This document shows positions 6,826-12,942 of a DNA stretch of 12,942 bases, piece after piece. The notes below the pieces were generated by a model, which did not search any database, was not told the DNA's origin, and saw only the letters and a list, made by a program, of their open reading frames with translations. The DNA is taken from the NCBI GenBank assembly GCA_046542305.1, contig JBKHBQ010000097.1, positions 1 through 12,942 on the forward strand. Reading direction: 5' to 3'. Each line of letters begins with the position of its first letter. Position 1 is the first letter of the stretch. The translations under genes and the position numbers were made by a program. This DNA comes from JBKHBQ01 sp046542305. Lineage in GTDB: Bacteria > Bacteroidota > Bacteroidia > Bacteroidales > 4484-276.

Positions 6826-6948
6826 TTTTTTTCAACTTTGGAATGATAGTAAAGTCCTTTAAAAAAATCATGCCCAAAATTTGTATATACCCCTCAGGAT
6901 AATTTCGGAACCCGCGGAATTTCTGCGGACAGAATGAAAAAAAATTGT

Positions 6949-6956
6949 TAACCTTG
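6949..6956 (+). promoter_or_regulatory. Candidate -7 box for the acyl-CoA synthetase/MFS unit
   Basis: TAACCTTG differs from TAnnTTTG at one position and lies 21 bases before the start codon at 6978. The same TAACCTTGC string appears before the permease gene (9859). A -33 TTG at the expected distance is not convincing; the best is TTCTG at 6921-6925, about 23 bases upstream. An alternative weaker pair is TTTG at 6880-6883 with TAATTTCG at 6900-6907, whose spacing is too short. Confidence 0.35.
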
Positions 6957-6965
6957 CAGATAAAT

Positions 6966-6973
6966 AAGGAGGG
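6966..6973 (+). promoter_or_regulatory. Strong Shine-Dalgarno fixing the start at 6978
   Basis: AAGGAGGG lies 4 bases before the ATG at 6978-6980. It is the only near-perfect Shine-Dalgarno among the starts in this window; the other genes have weak or absent ones. It settles this start codon and suggests efficient translation. Confidence 0.8.
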
Positions 6974-6977
6974 ATAG

Positions 6978-8624
6978 ATGAAACTGGAAACAAGCCAACT
7001 CAACCGTCTTTTTGCCGAATCAATCCGCAACAACTGGTCATCGCCGGCTTTTTCGGATTATCAGGGTCAAACCTACACTTACGGACAGGTAGCTGAAAAT
7101 ATTCACTTTCTGCATCATTTGTTCGATGAACTGAAAATCGGGAAGGGCGACAAGGTGGCCCTGCTGGGCAGCAACTCCTCCATGTGGGGAATTTCCTACC
7201 TGGCAGTATTAACTTACGGAGCCGTTGTGGTTCCTATACTTCCCGATTTCTCCACCGACAATGTCCACCACATTGTAAACCATTCCGATTCGAAGCTGCT
7301 CATTGTTTCATCTTCGATTTACGAAAGAATTGACCCGGATCGTATGGGTGCGCTGTTGGGCATTCTTCAGCTTTCCAACCTGAGCCTGTTCAACGATACC
7401 AGCGGAAAAACGGAGAAAGCGCTGCGTAAGGCGCAGGAAAAAGTGAAGGTGGGCAAAGTAACCACCAACAACATCAGTTTTCAGGAATTTGGCACCGAAG
7501 AAATGTGCCTGATCTCGTACACCAGCGGCACGTCGGGTTTTACCAAAGGTGTAATGCTGCCGCGAAGGAGTATCTATTCCAACATCATCTTTGCCCAGGA
7601 TAATATGCCTTTGAAATCAGGTGATAAAATCGTGTCGTTTCTGCCTATGGCGCATGTATTCGGGATGCTTTTCGAGTTTTTGTTTCCAGCCACACTGGGA
7701 TGCCATATCACCTTCCTTACCAGGATCCCCTCACCACAAATCGTGACCAAAGCCTTCCAGGAAGTACGTCCGCACCTGATCCTTTCGGTACCGCTTGTTA
7801 TCGAAAAGATTTATAAAAAACGTATCCTTCCCGCACTGGAAAAGCCGGTGATGAAAGCCCTGCTGAAAACGCCTGTGCTTTCGGGACTCATCCAGAAAAA
7901 AGTCCTTGGCAAACTCAACGAAACCTTCGGGATGCGCTTTCACGAAATCGTTATCGGCGGTGCTCCGCTCAACGAAGATGTGGAACAGTTTTTCAGAAAG
8001 ATCGGATTGCATTTTACCATAGGCTACGGCATGACCGAGTGCGGGCCGCTGATCACCTATGAATCGTGGGATAAATCCAGGTATCGCTCGGCAGGTAAGA
8101 TTGTGGACCGGATGCAGATCAAAATCCAGAAAGACGATCCGGCCGGCGAGATCGGTGAAATAATGGTAAAGGGTGAAAATCTGATGCTGGGATACTATAA
8201 AAACACGGAGGCCACCAATGAGGCCATCACGCCTGACGGCTGGCTCAAAACCGGCGACCTGGGATATCTCGACAAAGATGGCTACCTGTACATCAAAGGC
8301 AGAAGCAAGAACATGATCCTCGGCCCGTCGGGTCAGAACATCTATCCTGAGGAACTCGAAGCAAGGATTTCCAATCTGCCCTGCGTACAGGAATGCGTGG
8401 TGAAATTCCATAAGGACCGCCTCATTGCCATGATCTATCCCGACCGCGAAGCCATGGAATGCGATAAGCTGAGCTTCGACGACATTCAGAAACAAATGAA
8501 AGATGCATTAAAACACCTCAACCGCGAACTGCCGAGATATGAGCAGATTTCGGATGTGGAAATTGTTGACGAGGAATTTATTAAAACACCAAAGCGAAAC
8601 ATCAAAAGATATCTCTACACCTGA
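6978..8624 (+). CDS. AMP-forming acyl-CoA synthetase (long-chain fatty acid-CoA ligase-like)
   Basis: A 548-residue adenylate-forming enzyme of the ANL superfamily, which activates a carboxylic acid with ATP to an acyl-AMP and then usually an acyl-CoA. Motifs: P-loop-like A3 YTSGTSGFTKGVMLPRR (181-197), FLPMAHVFG (221-229), GGAPL (327-331), A5 GYGMTECGP (349-357), A7 WLKTGDLGYLDKDGYLYIKG (422-441; Asp427), GRSKNMI (441-447; Arg442) and NIYPEELE (454-461). The layout and length fit the bacterial long-chain (FadD/ACSL-like) branch. In the C-terminal A10 motif TPKRNIKRYLY, the position before Ile, normally the catalytic lysine, is Asn541; Lys539 and Lys543 flank it. Whether this is a known variant or changes the activity is uncertain. 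The substrate cannot be read from sequence. The MFS gene follows after 25 bases. Confidence 0.92.
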   Translation: MKLETSQLNRLFAESIRNNWSSPAFSDYQGQTYTYGQVAENIHFLHHLFDELKIGKGDKVALLGSNSSMWGISYLAVLTYGAVVVPILPDFSTDNVHHIVNHSDSKLLIVSSSIYERIDPDRMGALLGILQLSNLSLFNDTSGKTEKALRKAQEKVKVGKVTTNNISFQEFGTEEMCLISYTSGTSGFTKGVMLPRRSIYSNIIFAQDNMPLKSGDKIVSFLPMAHVFGMLFEFLFPATLGCHITFLTRIPSPQIVTKAFQEVRPHLILSVPLVIEKIYKKRILPALEKPVMKALLKTPVLSGLIQKKVLGKLNETFGMRFHEIVIGGAPLNEDVEQFFRKIGLHFTIGYGMTECGPLITYESWDKSRYRSAGKIVDRMQIKIQKDDPAGEIGEIMVKGENLMLGYYKNTEATNEAITPDGWLKTGDLGYLDKDGYLYIKGRSKNMILGPSGQNIYPEELEARISNLPCVQECVVKFHKDRLIAMIYPDREAMECDKLSFDDIQKQMKDALKHLNRELPRYEQISDVEIVDEEFIKTPKRNIKRYLYT

Positions 8625-8649
8625 TCGGTAAACAATATGAACCGCAACC

Positions 8650-9846
8650 ATGCAGGATGATTCAAAGGAACATGCGCGTCAACCCCGGCTGATCTTTCAA
8701 ATCAATATGCAAATCATTTTTGCCATCACCCTGATCGCGGTGATGGGTGTGGCATCTATCACGCCGGCATTTCCGAAGATCAGAGATGCACTGGGACTGA
8801 CCAACCAGCAAGTGGGTTCCCTGATCACGGTATTTACCCTGCCGGGGATTTTTCTGAACCCCGTACTGGGGGTGCTCGCCGATCGCTATGGACGCAAAAC
8901 AATCATTGTTCCTTCGCTTTTCATTTTTGCAGTTGCAGGCACTGCGTGTGCTTTTGCTGAGGAATTCAACACACTTTTGATCCTGCGCTTCTTCCAGGGA
9001 GTGGGTGCCGCCAGTATCGGCTCCATCAATGTTGCGCTGATTGGCGACCTGTGGTCGGGGCGGCAGCGTGCCACAGCCATGGGCACCAACGCCAGTGTGC
9101 TGAGCATCGGCACGGCATCTTATCCTGCCATTGGCGGAGCGCTGGCCATGCTGGGGTGGCATTATCCGTTTTTTTTGTCGGTCCTCGCACTGCCGGCAGG
9201 TGTGTGGGTATTGTTTTCGCTGAAAAATCCCGAGAGCCGTAGCAGCGAAACGATGATAAGATATCTGAAGGGAGTTCTCAGGTATCTGAAAAACGGCAAT
9301 GTAATTGTGCTTTTCGTGATCAGCATCCTCACCTTCGTGATCCTTTACGGAAGCTACCTTACTTACCTGCCCCTGGCGCTCGACGATCGTTTCGGTGCCC
9401 TCCCCTACCAGATCGGACTGATCCTCTCGTTTGGATCTGTCAGCACTGCCCTTACCTCACCCCAACTGGGAAGGTTATCATCCAGATTCAGTTATAAGCA
9501 ATTGCTGATTTTTGCCAACGGGCTGTACGTGGTGTCGATGCTGCTTATCCCGCTGCTTGGAAGCCTTTGGTTGAACCTGATTCCTGCCGCGATATTCGGA
9601 GTGGCTCAGGGCATCAATATTCCGGGCATTCAAACCCTTTTGGCCGGCAGCGCACCCATGGAATACCGGGCGGCATTCATGTCGGTAAACGGAATGGTGC
9701 TGCGCCTGGGGCAAACCCTTGGGCCCATCGTTACTGGATTCGCTTTCACTATTGCAGGCATGACAGCCACTTTTGTCTCCGGAGCCGCATTTGCCGTGAT
9801 CATGGCGGTGATGATTGTTGTGTTGGTAAAAAAATTTCATGTTTAG
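8650..9846 (+). CDS. Major facilitator superfamily transporter, DHA1-like
   Basis: A 398-residue inner-membrane protein with the 12 hydrophobic segments expected of an MFS carrier. Motif A is GVLADRYGRK (74-83) in the loop after helix 2, motif B-like is RFFQGVGAAS (113-122) in helix 4, and a motif-C-like stretch with PAIGG (159-163) is in helix 5. This set is typical of drug:H+ antiporter-1 exporters, but substrate is not predictable. I used ATG 8650; an ATG at 8637 is out of frame and stops within a few codons. There is no Shine-Dalgarno, so translation may depend on the upstream acyl-CoA synthetase gene, 25 bases away on the same strand, with which it probably forms an operon. The partner suggests a lipid, fatty acid or other organic acid cargo, but this is inference. 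Confidence 0.92.
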   Translation: MQDDSKEHARQPRLIFQINMQIIFAITLIAVMGVASITPAFPKIRDALGLTNQQVGSLITVFTLPGIFLNPVLGVLADRYGRKTIIVPSLFIFAVAGTACAFAEEFNTLLILRFFQGVGAASIGSINVALIGDLWSGRQRATAMGTNASVLSIGTASYPAIGGALAMLGWHYPFFLSVLALPAGVWVLFSLKNPESRSSETMIRYLKGVLRYLKNGNVIVLFVISILTFVILYGSYLTYLPLALDDRFGALPYQIGLILSFGSVSTALTSPQLGRLSSRFSYKQLLIFANGLYVVSMLLIPLLGSLWLNLIPAAIFGVAQGINIPGIQTLLAGSAPMEYRAAFMSVNGMVLRLGQTLGPIVTGFAFTIAGMTATFVSGAAFAVIMAVMIVVLVKKFHV

Positions 9847-9858
9847 CCTATAGAAACG

Positions 9859-9866
9859 TAACCTTG
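9859..9866 (+). promoter_or_regulatory. Candidate -7 box before the ABC permease gene
   Basis: TAACCTTG, with the following C, repeats exactly the string found before the acyl-CoA synthetase gene and differs from TAnnTTTG at one base. It sits 60 bases before the ATG at 9927 in the 80-base gap after the MFS gene. No clear -33 TTG accompanies it, so the permease may equally be read from the upstream unit. Confidence 0.3.
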
Positions 9867-9926
9867 CCGGAAGTTTTTCGTCCTATGCAATAACAATCCG
9901 GTAAAAACATTCAAAATATTTGGCTA

Positions 9927-12368
9927 ATGATATCCAACTATCTGAAAACTGCACTCAGGAGTCTTTTAAGAAATAAAATTTTTTCCTTTATCAATATTTT
10001 CGGTCTTGCCATCGGACTTGCCGCCTCGCTGATGATTGCCATGTGGGTATTCGATGAGCTGAGCTACGACCGGTTTAATGAAAATGCCGACCGTATCTAT
10101 CGTGTGGAACGGGATATTTTTTACCAGGGGCAATCCTTTCTGGCTCCGGTTACAGGTGGAATTTACGGCCCGACCTTCCTGAATAACTTTCCGGATGTTG
10201 TAAACATGACGCGTATCGATCCTGAGGAGGTATCACTCGAAAACAGCAGCGGGCGCCGCTTTACCGAACAGGTGATATTTGCCGATACCGGTTTCCTGCA
10301 GATGTATACCTTCCCGCTCCAACAGGGAAACCCAAAAACGGCGCTGAAGGAACCCCGGTCGCTCATTCTGTCGCCCGTAGCGGCCAAAAAATTCTTTGGC
10401 GATACCGATGCCCTGAACAAAACCCTGAAGGTGGAATGGGGTGATGAAATGGTAGATTTCAGGATTACGGGAATCTTTGAGGAAATCCCCAAAAACAAGC
10501 ATTTCGACTTCGAAATTGTGGGTTCGTTCGCTTCACTCGAAAATATTTACAGCCAGGACCAGCTTACTTCCTGGATCAGCAATTACCTCTACACTTACGT
10601 GATGGTTCGTGAGGATGCCGATATGGAACGTTTGAAAGACCAGATGGACGTGCTTGCCCGCGAAACCATCCTTCCTGTGTACACAGGTTTCTTTAACGCC
10701 GGCGAAGAATCCGACGGCAGCCTGAAGCTGCTGATCAGGCCTATTACCGATATTCACCTCAGATCGGGTTTAATGTGGGACATCAAAGTGCAGGGCGACC
10801 TCATGACGGTGTACATCTTTTCGGTGGTGGCGCTGCTGATCCTGCTCATAGCCAGCTTTAATTTTATGAGCCTGTCGTCGGCGCTGGCCGGCACGCGCGC
10901 CCTGGAAGTAGGGCTGCGCAAAACGCTAGGCTCCACCCGCGGACAGCTCATCAGGCAATTCATCGGCGAATCGGTGCTGATCACCCTTATATCAGTGGTA
11001 ATTGCTTTCCTGCTCATACAGATTGCCCTGCCCCATTTTAACGACCTGACGGGCAAATCGCTGTCGATGCAGATTTTCCTGCAGCCTTACAAACTGTTGA
11101 TATTGCTGCTGATCGTTGCCGGCACCGGTGTGTTGTCAGGATTATATCCTGCAATGTACCTTTCCTCCTTCCGGCCGATCGCGGTGTTAAAGAGCAGGTT
11201 TCAGCAAAGCGGAAGCACGTTCTCATTCAGGCAGGTGCTGGTGGTGCTTCAGTTTGCTATCTCCATTGCGCTGATCCTCGGAACCTTCACTGCGCTGAAA
11301 CAAATGAACTACATGCAAAACAAACCCCTGGGTTACAACAAGGAAAATCTGATGATCCTTCCGGTGGAGAGCACCACGGTGAGCAAGCACTATGATGTGT
11401 TCAGAGACGATCTGACAGGCAATCCGATGATCCGCACGGTATCGGCATCACAACGTGTTCCTGCCGAAAGAGCCTACTCAGATACCGGTTGGGAAACAGA
11501 TAAACTTGAGGAAATGTTCCTGTCGATTTTCTTTACCATCGACTATGATTTTTTTAAAACCTATGAGATTGAAATGGTGGCCGGTCGGGCTTTCGACGAG
11601 CAGTATGCCACCGACCGGATCAACAAGGTGGTGATCAACGAAACCGCTGCACGTAAACTCGGTTATACCGACATGAAGGATGCTATCGGTGATAAATACG
11701 AAGTGCAATGGCTGAAAGAGGAAATGGGCTATGAAGAGGAAGGAAAGATTATCGGAGTGATGAAGGATTTTCATTTCAAGTCGATGAAAAACAAGATCGA
11801 ACCACTTACCCTGCTTTTACATGAAGACTGGATGAACCGAATTACCATCCGTTATCAGGAAGGAAAGGAAAAAGAGACCATCGCTTACGTGGAGGGTATC
11901 TGGAAAAAGCATTTCCCTGATATTGATTTCGACTTTGCCTTTATCGACGATTACCTCACCACCTATTACCGCGCCGAACAAAAGCTGCAGATCATCCTGC
12001 TGGTTTTCACCATCCTCGCCATCGTAATAGCCTGTATGGGATTATTTGGGCTGGCCATGTTCATCGCCCAGCAAAAAGTGAAGGAAATCGGGGTACGCAA
12101 AGCCATGGGCGCCAGCATCGGGAGCATCGTGTTTATGCTCACACGTACGTTCACCAAATGGGTAGTGCTTGCCAACGTAATCGCCTGGCCCGTGGCCTGG
12201 TATTTCCTTAACAAATGGCTCGACAATTTCCAGTACCGGACGGAGATAAACATCTGGCTGTTTGTGCTTGCCGGACTACTGGCGCTGGCCATTGCCGTCC
12301 TTACCGTAGCACACCGCTCCTACAGCGCCGCCAGCAAAAACCCGGTGGATGCGCTGCGGTATGAGTAA
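9927..12368 (+). CDS. FtsX/MacB-type ABC transporter permease
   Basis: An 813-residue inner-membrane permease of the type VII (MacB/LolCE-like) ABC superfamily. By eye it has eight membrane helices in two repeats. Repeat one has helix 1 at about 19-42, a periplasmic MacB-type core domain (about 45-285), then helices near 294-316, 345-368 and 388-412. Repeat two has helix 5 at about 435-457, a second periplasmic domain (about 460-685), then helices near 687-712, 742-762 and 775-797. Each FtsX core carries the ATPase-contact motif: EVGLRKTLGSTRGQLIRQF (327-345) and EIGVRKAMGASIGSIVFML (720-738). The ending AASKNPVDALRYE is typical of Bacteroidota members, which are often annotated only as ABC transporter permease and may export peptides or lipids or transmit mechanical force. 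No ATPase gene is in the window, so the partner must be encoded elsewhere. No Shine-Dalgarno is visible. Confidence 0.93.
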   Translation: MISNYLKTALRSLLRNKIFSFINIFGLAIGLAASLMIAMWVFDELSYDRFNENADRIYRVERDIFYQGQSFLAPVTGGIYGPTFLNNFPDVVNMTRIDPEEVSLENSSGRRFTEQVIFADTGFLQMYTFPLQQGNPKTALKEPRSLILSPVAAKKFFGDTDALNKTLKVEWGDEMVDFRITGIFEEIPKNKHFDFEIVGSFASLENIYSQDQLTSWISNYLYTYVMVREDADMERLKDQMDVLARETILPVYTGFFNAGEESDGSLKLLIRPITDIHLRSGLMWDIKVQGDLMTVYIFSVVALLILLIASFNFMSLSSALAGTRALEVGLRKTLGSTRGQLIRQFIGESVLITLISVVIAFLLIQIALPHFNDLTGKSLSMQIFLQPYKLLILLLIVAGTGVLSGLYPAMYLSSFRPIAVLKSRFQQSGSTFSFRQVLVVLQFAISIALILGTFTALKQMNYMQNKPLGYNKENLMILPVESTTVSKHYDVFRDDLTGNPMIRTVSASQRVPAERAYSDTGWETDKLEEMFLSIFFTIDYDFFKTYEIEMVAGRAFDEQYATDRINKVVINETAARKLGYTDMKDAIGDKYEVQWLKEEMGYEEEGKIIGVMKDFHFKSMKNKIEPLTLLLHEDWMNRITIRYQEGKEKETIAYVEGIWKKHFPDIDFDFAFIDDYLTTYYRAEQKLQIILLVFTILAIVIACMGLFGLAMFIAQQKVKEIGVRKAMGASIGSIVFMLTRTFTKWVVLANVIAWPVAWYFLNKWLDNFQYRTEINIWLFVLAGLLALAIAVLTVAHRSYSAASKNPVDALRYE

Positions 12369-12391
12369 CAGAGAAAGTGACTAATGTTCAT

Positions 12392-12505
12392 AGCGTGGTT
12401 CAAACTCTTATGCCAGGCAGTAGGGCCCGGAAGTATGGTAGCAACCAAGATGCCCTGAGGTTAAAGCTGCGTAGCAGCGACAGAATTCACAACCATCACC
12501 ACGTT
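12392..12505 (+). ncRNA. Candidate structured RNA (family unassigned)
   Basis: The gap between the permease and arfB can fold as a branched RNA. P1: AGCGTGGT (12392-12399) with ACCACGTT (12498-12505), 8 bp including one G-U. P1b: AACTCT (12403-12408) with AGAATT (12482-12487), one mismatch. P2: AGGGC (12422-12426) with GCCCT (12452-12456). P3: TGGT (12436-12439) with ACCA (12444-12447) and an AGCA loop. P4: GCTGC (12466-12470) with GCAGC (12474-12478) around GTA. Strand is assigned by agreement with both neighbours but is not proven. GGAAG and GTAGCA recall signal recognition particle RNA domain IV, yet they do not fold that way. It could be a stand-alone small RNA, a 3' UTR element of the permease, or a known family I do not recognise. 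No clear promoter precedes it and no open frame explains it. Confidence 0.45.
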
Positions 12506-12518
12506 CCACTCCCGGCCT

Positions 12519-12526
12519 TATTTTTG
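12519..12526 (+). promoter_or_regulatory. Perfect TAnnTTTG -7 box before arfB
   Basis: TATTTTTG matches the Bacteroidota -7 element exactly and ends 14 bases before the ATG at 12541, so arfB would have a very short leader. No TTG occurs 19-21 bases upstream, which lowers confidence. If real, it places the folded RNA upstream outside the arfB mRNA. Confidence 0.45.
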
Positions 12527-12540
12527 CATAAATTTTTCCC

Positions 12541-12942
12541 ATGACCGACAGAAATTTCGAGCAGGAACTTCAGTTCAGTACCTCACGCAGTAGCGGACCG
12601 GGCGGACAAAACGTGAACAAGGTGAATACCCGCGTGGAATTACGCTTCAACGTACCCGCATCCAAAATACTGACGGATGAAGAAAAAGCCCGCGTGATGG
12701 AAAAACTGGCCGGCAAAATCACCACCGAAGGCGACCTTATCATCTCATCGCAGGAAAGCCGGTCCCAGGGCGCCAACCGCGAAATCGCGTATGAAAAATT
12801 CCTCTTCATCATCGAAGAAGCTTTGAAAGTGCCCAAAAAACGCAAGCGCACCCACCCCACCAAAGCCGCACGCCAAAAGCGTCTGGAAGAAAAACAAAAA
12901 CAATCCCAGAAAAAAAATCTGCGAAAGCCGCCGGAGGTTTAA
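12541..12942 (+). CDS. arfB: Alternative ribosome-rescue factor / peptidyl-tRNA hydrolase ArfB
   Basis: A complete 133-residue protein whose TAA is the last codon of the window. It is the YaeJ/ICT1-type class I release factor homologue that enters stalled ribosomes lacking an A-site codon and releases the nascent chain by hydrolysing peptidyl-tRNA. The catalytic GGQ is at 21-23 in SSGPGGQNVNKVNTRVELRF (17-36), the characteristic opening of the family. SSQESRSQGANRE also fits (about 69-81). As in ArfB, no codon-recognition domain is present, and the C-terminal tail (about 97-133) is very Lys/Arg-rich (KKRKRTHPTKAARQKR), the part that binds the empty mRNA channel. ATG 12541 is the natural family start; there is no Shine-Dalgarno, and a TAnnTTTG box lies just upstream. 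Confidence 0.95.
   Translation: MTDRNFEQELQFSTSRSSGPGGQNVNKVNTRVELRFNVPASKILTDEEKARVMEKLAGKITTEGDLIISSQESRSQGANREIAYEKFLFIIEEALKVPKKRKRTHPTKAARQKRLEEKQKQSQKKNLRKPPEV

Noticed and set aside
6734..7033. 99-codon minus-strand frame across the divergent promoter region
   Set aside because: It overlaps the starts of both divergent genes and the promoter elements, and its product looks like translated A/T-rich spacer.
7731..8495. 254-codon minus-strand frame inside the acyl-CoA synthetase gene
   Set aside because: The plus strand carries every expected adenylation motif across this stretch; the antisense protein has none.
12411..12460. Signal recognition particle RNA domain IV
   Set aside because: GGAAG and GTAGCA are present, but the bases flanking the would-be GGAA tetraloop do not pair and the spacing differs from the conserved symmetric loop. 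I therefore left the family unassigned rather than call ffs.

Overview
The window looks like a chromosomal segment from a member of the Bacteroidota, probably class Bacteroidia. Three things point there. The 813-residue FtsX-type permease has the N-terminus and the NPVDALRYE C-terminus common in that phylum. One upstream region has a clean TTTG-N21-TAnnTTTG promoter, the form used by the Bacteroidota primary sigma factor. Most genes lack a strong Shine-Dalgarno and have A/T-rich leaders. There are no transposases, integrases, phage genes, tRNAs, rRNAs or CRISPR arrays.

Layout. (1) 1-593, plus strand: the 3' end of a kynureninase gene (kynU), then a small basic protein (DUF7218-like N-terminus, Rho_N/SAP-like C-terminus) whose start codon lies inside a long inverted repeat. 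(2) 594-843: a convergent intergenic stretch with a GC-rich palindrome and a roughly ten-copy 9-bp tandem repeat. (3) 844-5246, minus strand: reading from high to low coordinates, ku and ligD form a two-gene non-homologous end-joining (NHEJ) operon only 3 bases apart, followed by two tandem DUF421/YetF membrane protein paralogues. (4) 5461-6750, minus strand: a 429-residue protein of unknown function with two separate four-cysteine clusters and a well-formed promoter. (5) 6978-9846, plus strand: an AMP-forming acyl-CoA synthetase-like enzyme followed 25 bases later by an MFS transporter. (6) 9927-12368: an FtsX/MacB-type ABC permease without its ATPase. (7) 12369-12540: a gap that can fold into a multi-helix RNA. 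(8) 12541-12942: the ribosome-rescue hydrolase ArfB, complete and ending on the last base.

How the genes work together. Ku and LigD are a complete minimal bacterial NHEJ pair: Ku binds DNA ends and recruits LigD, which carries 3'-phosphoesterase, ATP-dependent ligase and polymerase domains. DUF421 proteins, the small Rho_N/SAP-like protein and the Cys-rich protein lie around this pair; a shared role in stress survival is only an inference. The ligase/MFS pair is probably one transcription unit that activates and moves a lipid or other carboxylic acid.

I found no convincing new multi-gene defence or biosynthetic system. The signals most worth following are the unassigned structured-RNA candidate before arfB, the inverted repeat that can hide the start codon at 342, and the two-cluster Cys protein next to ku.
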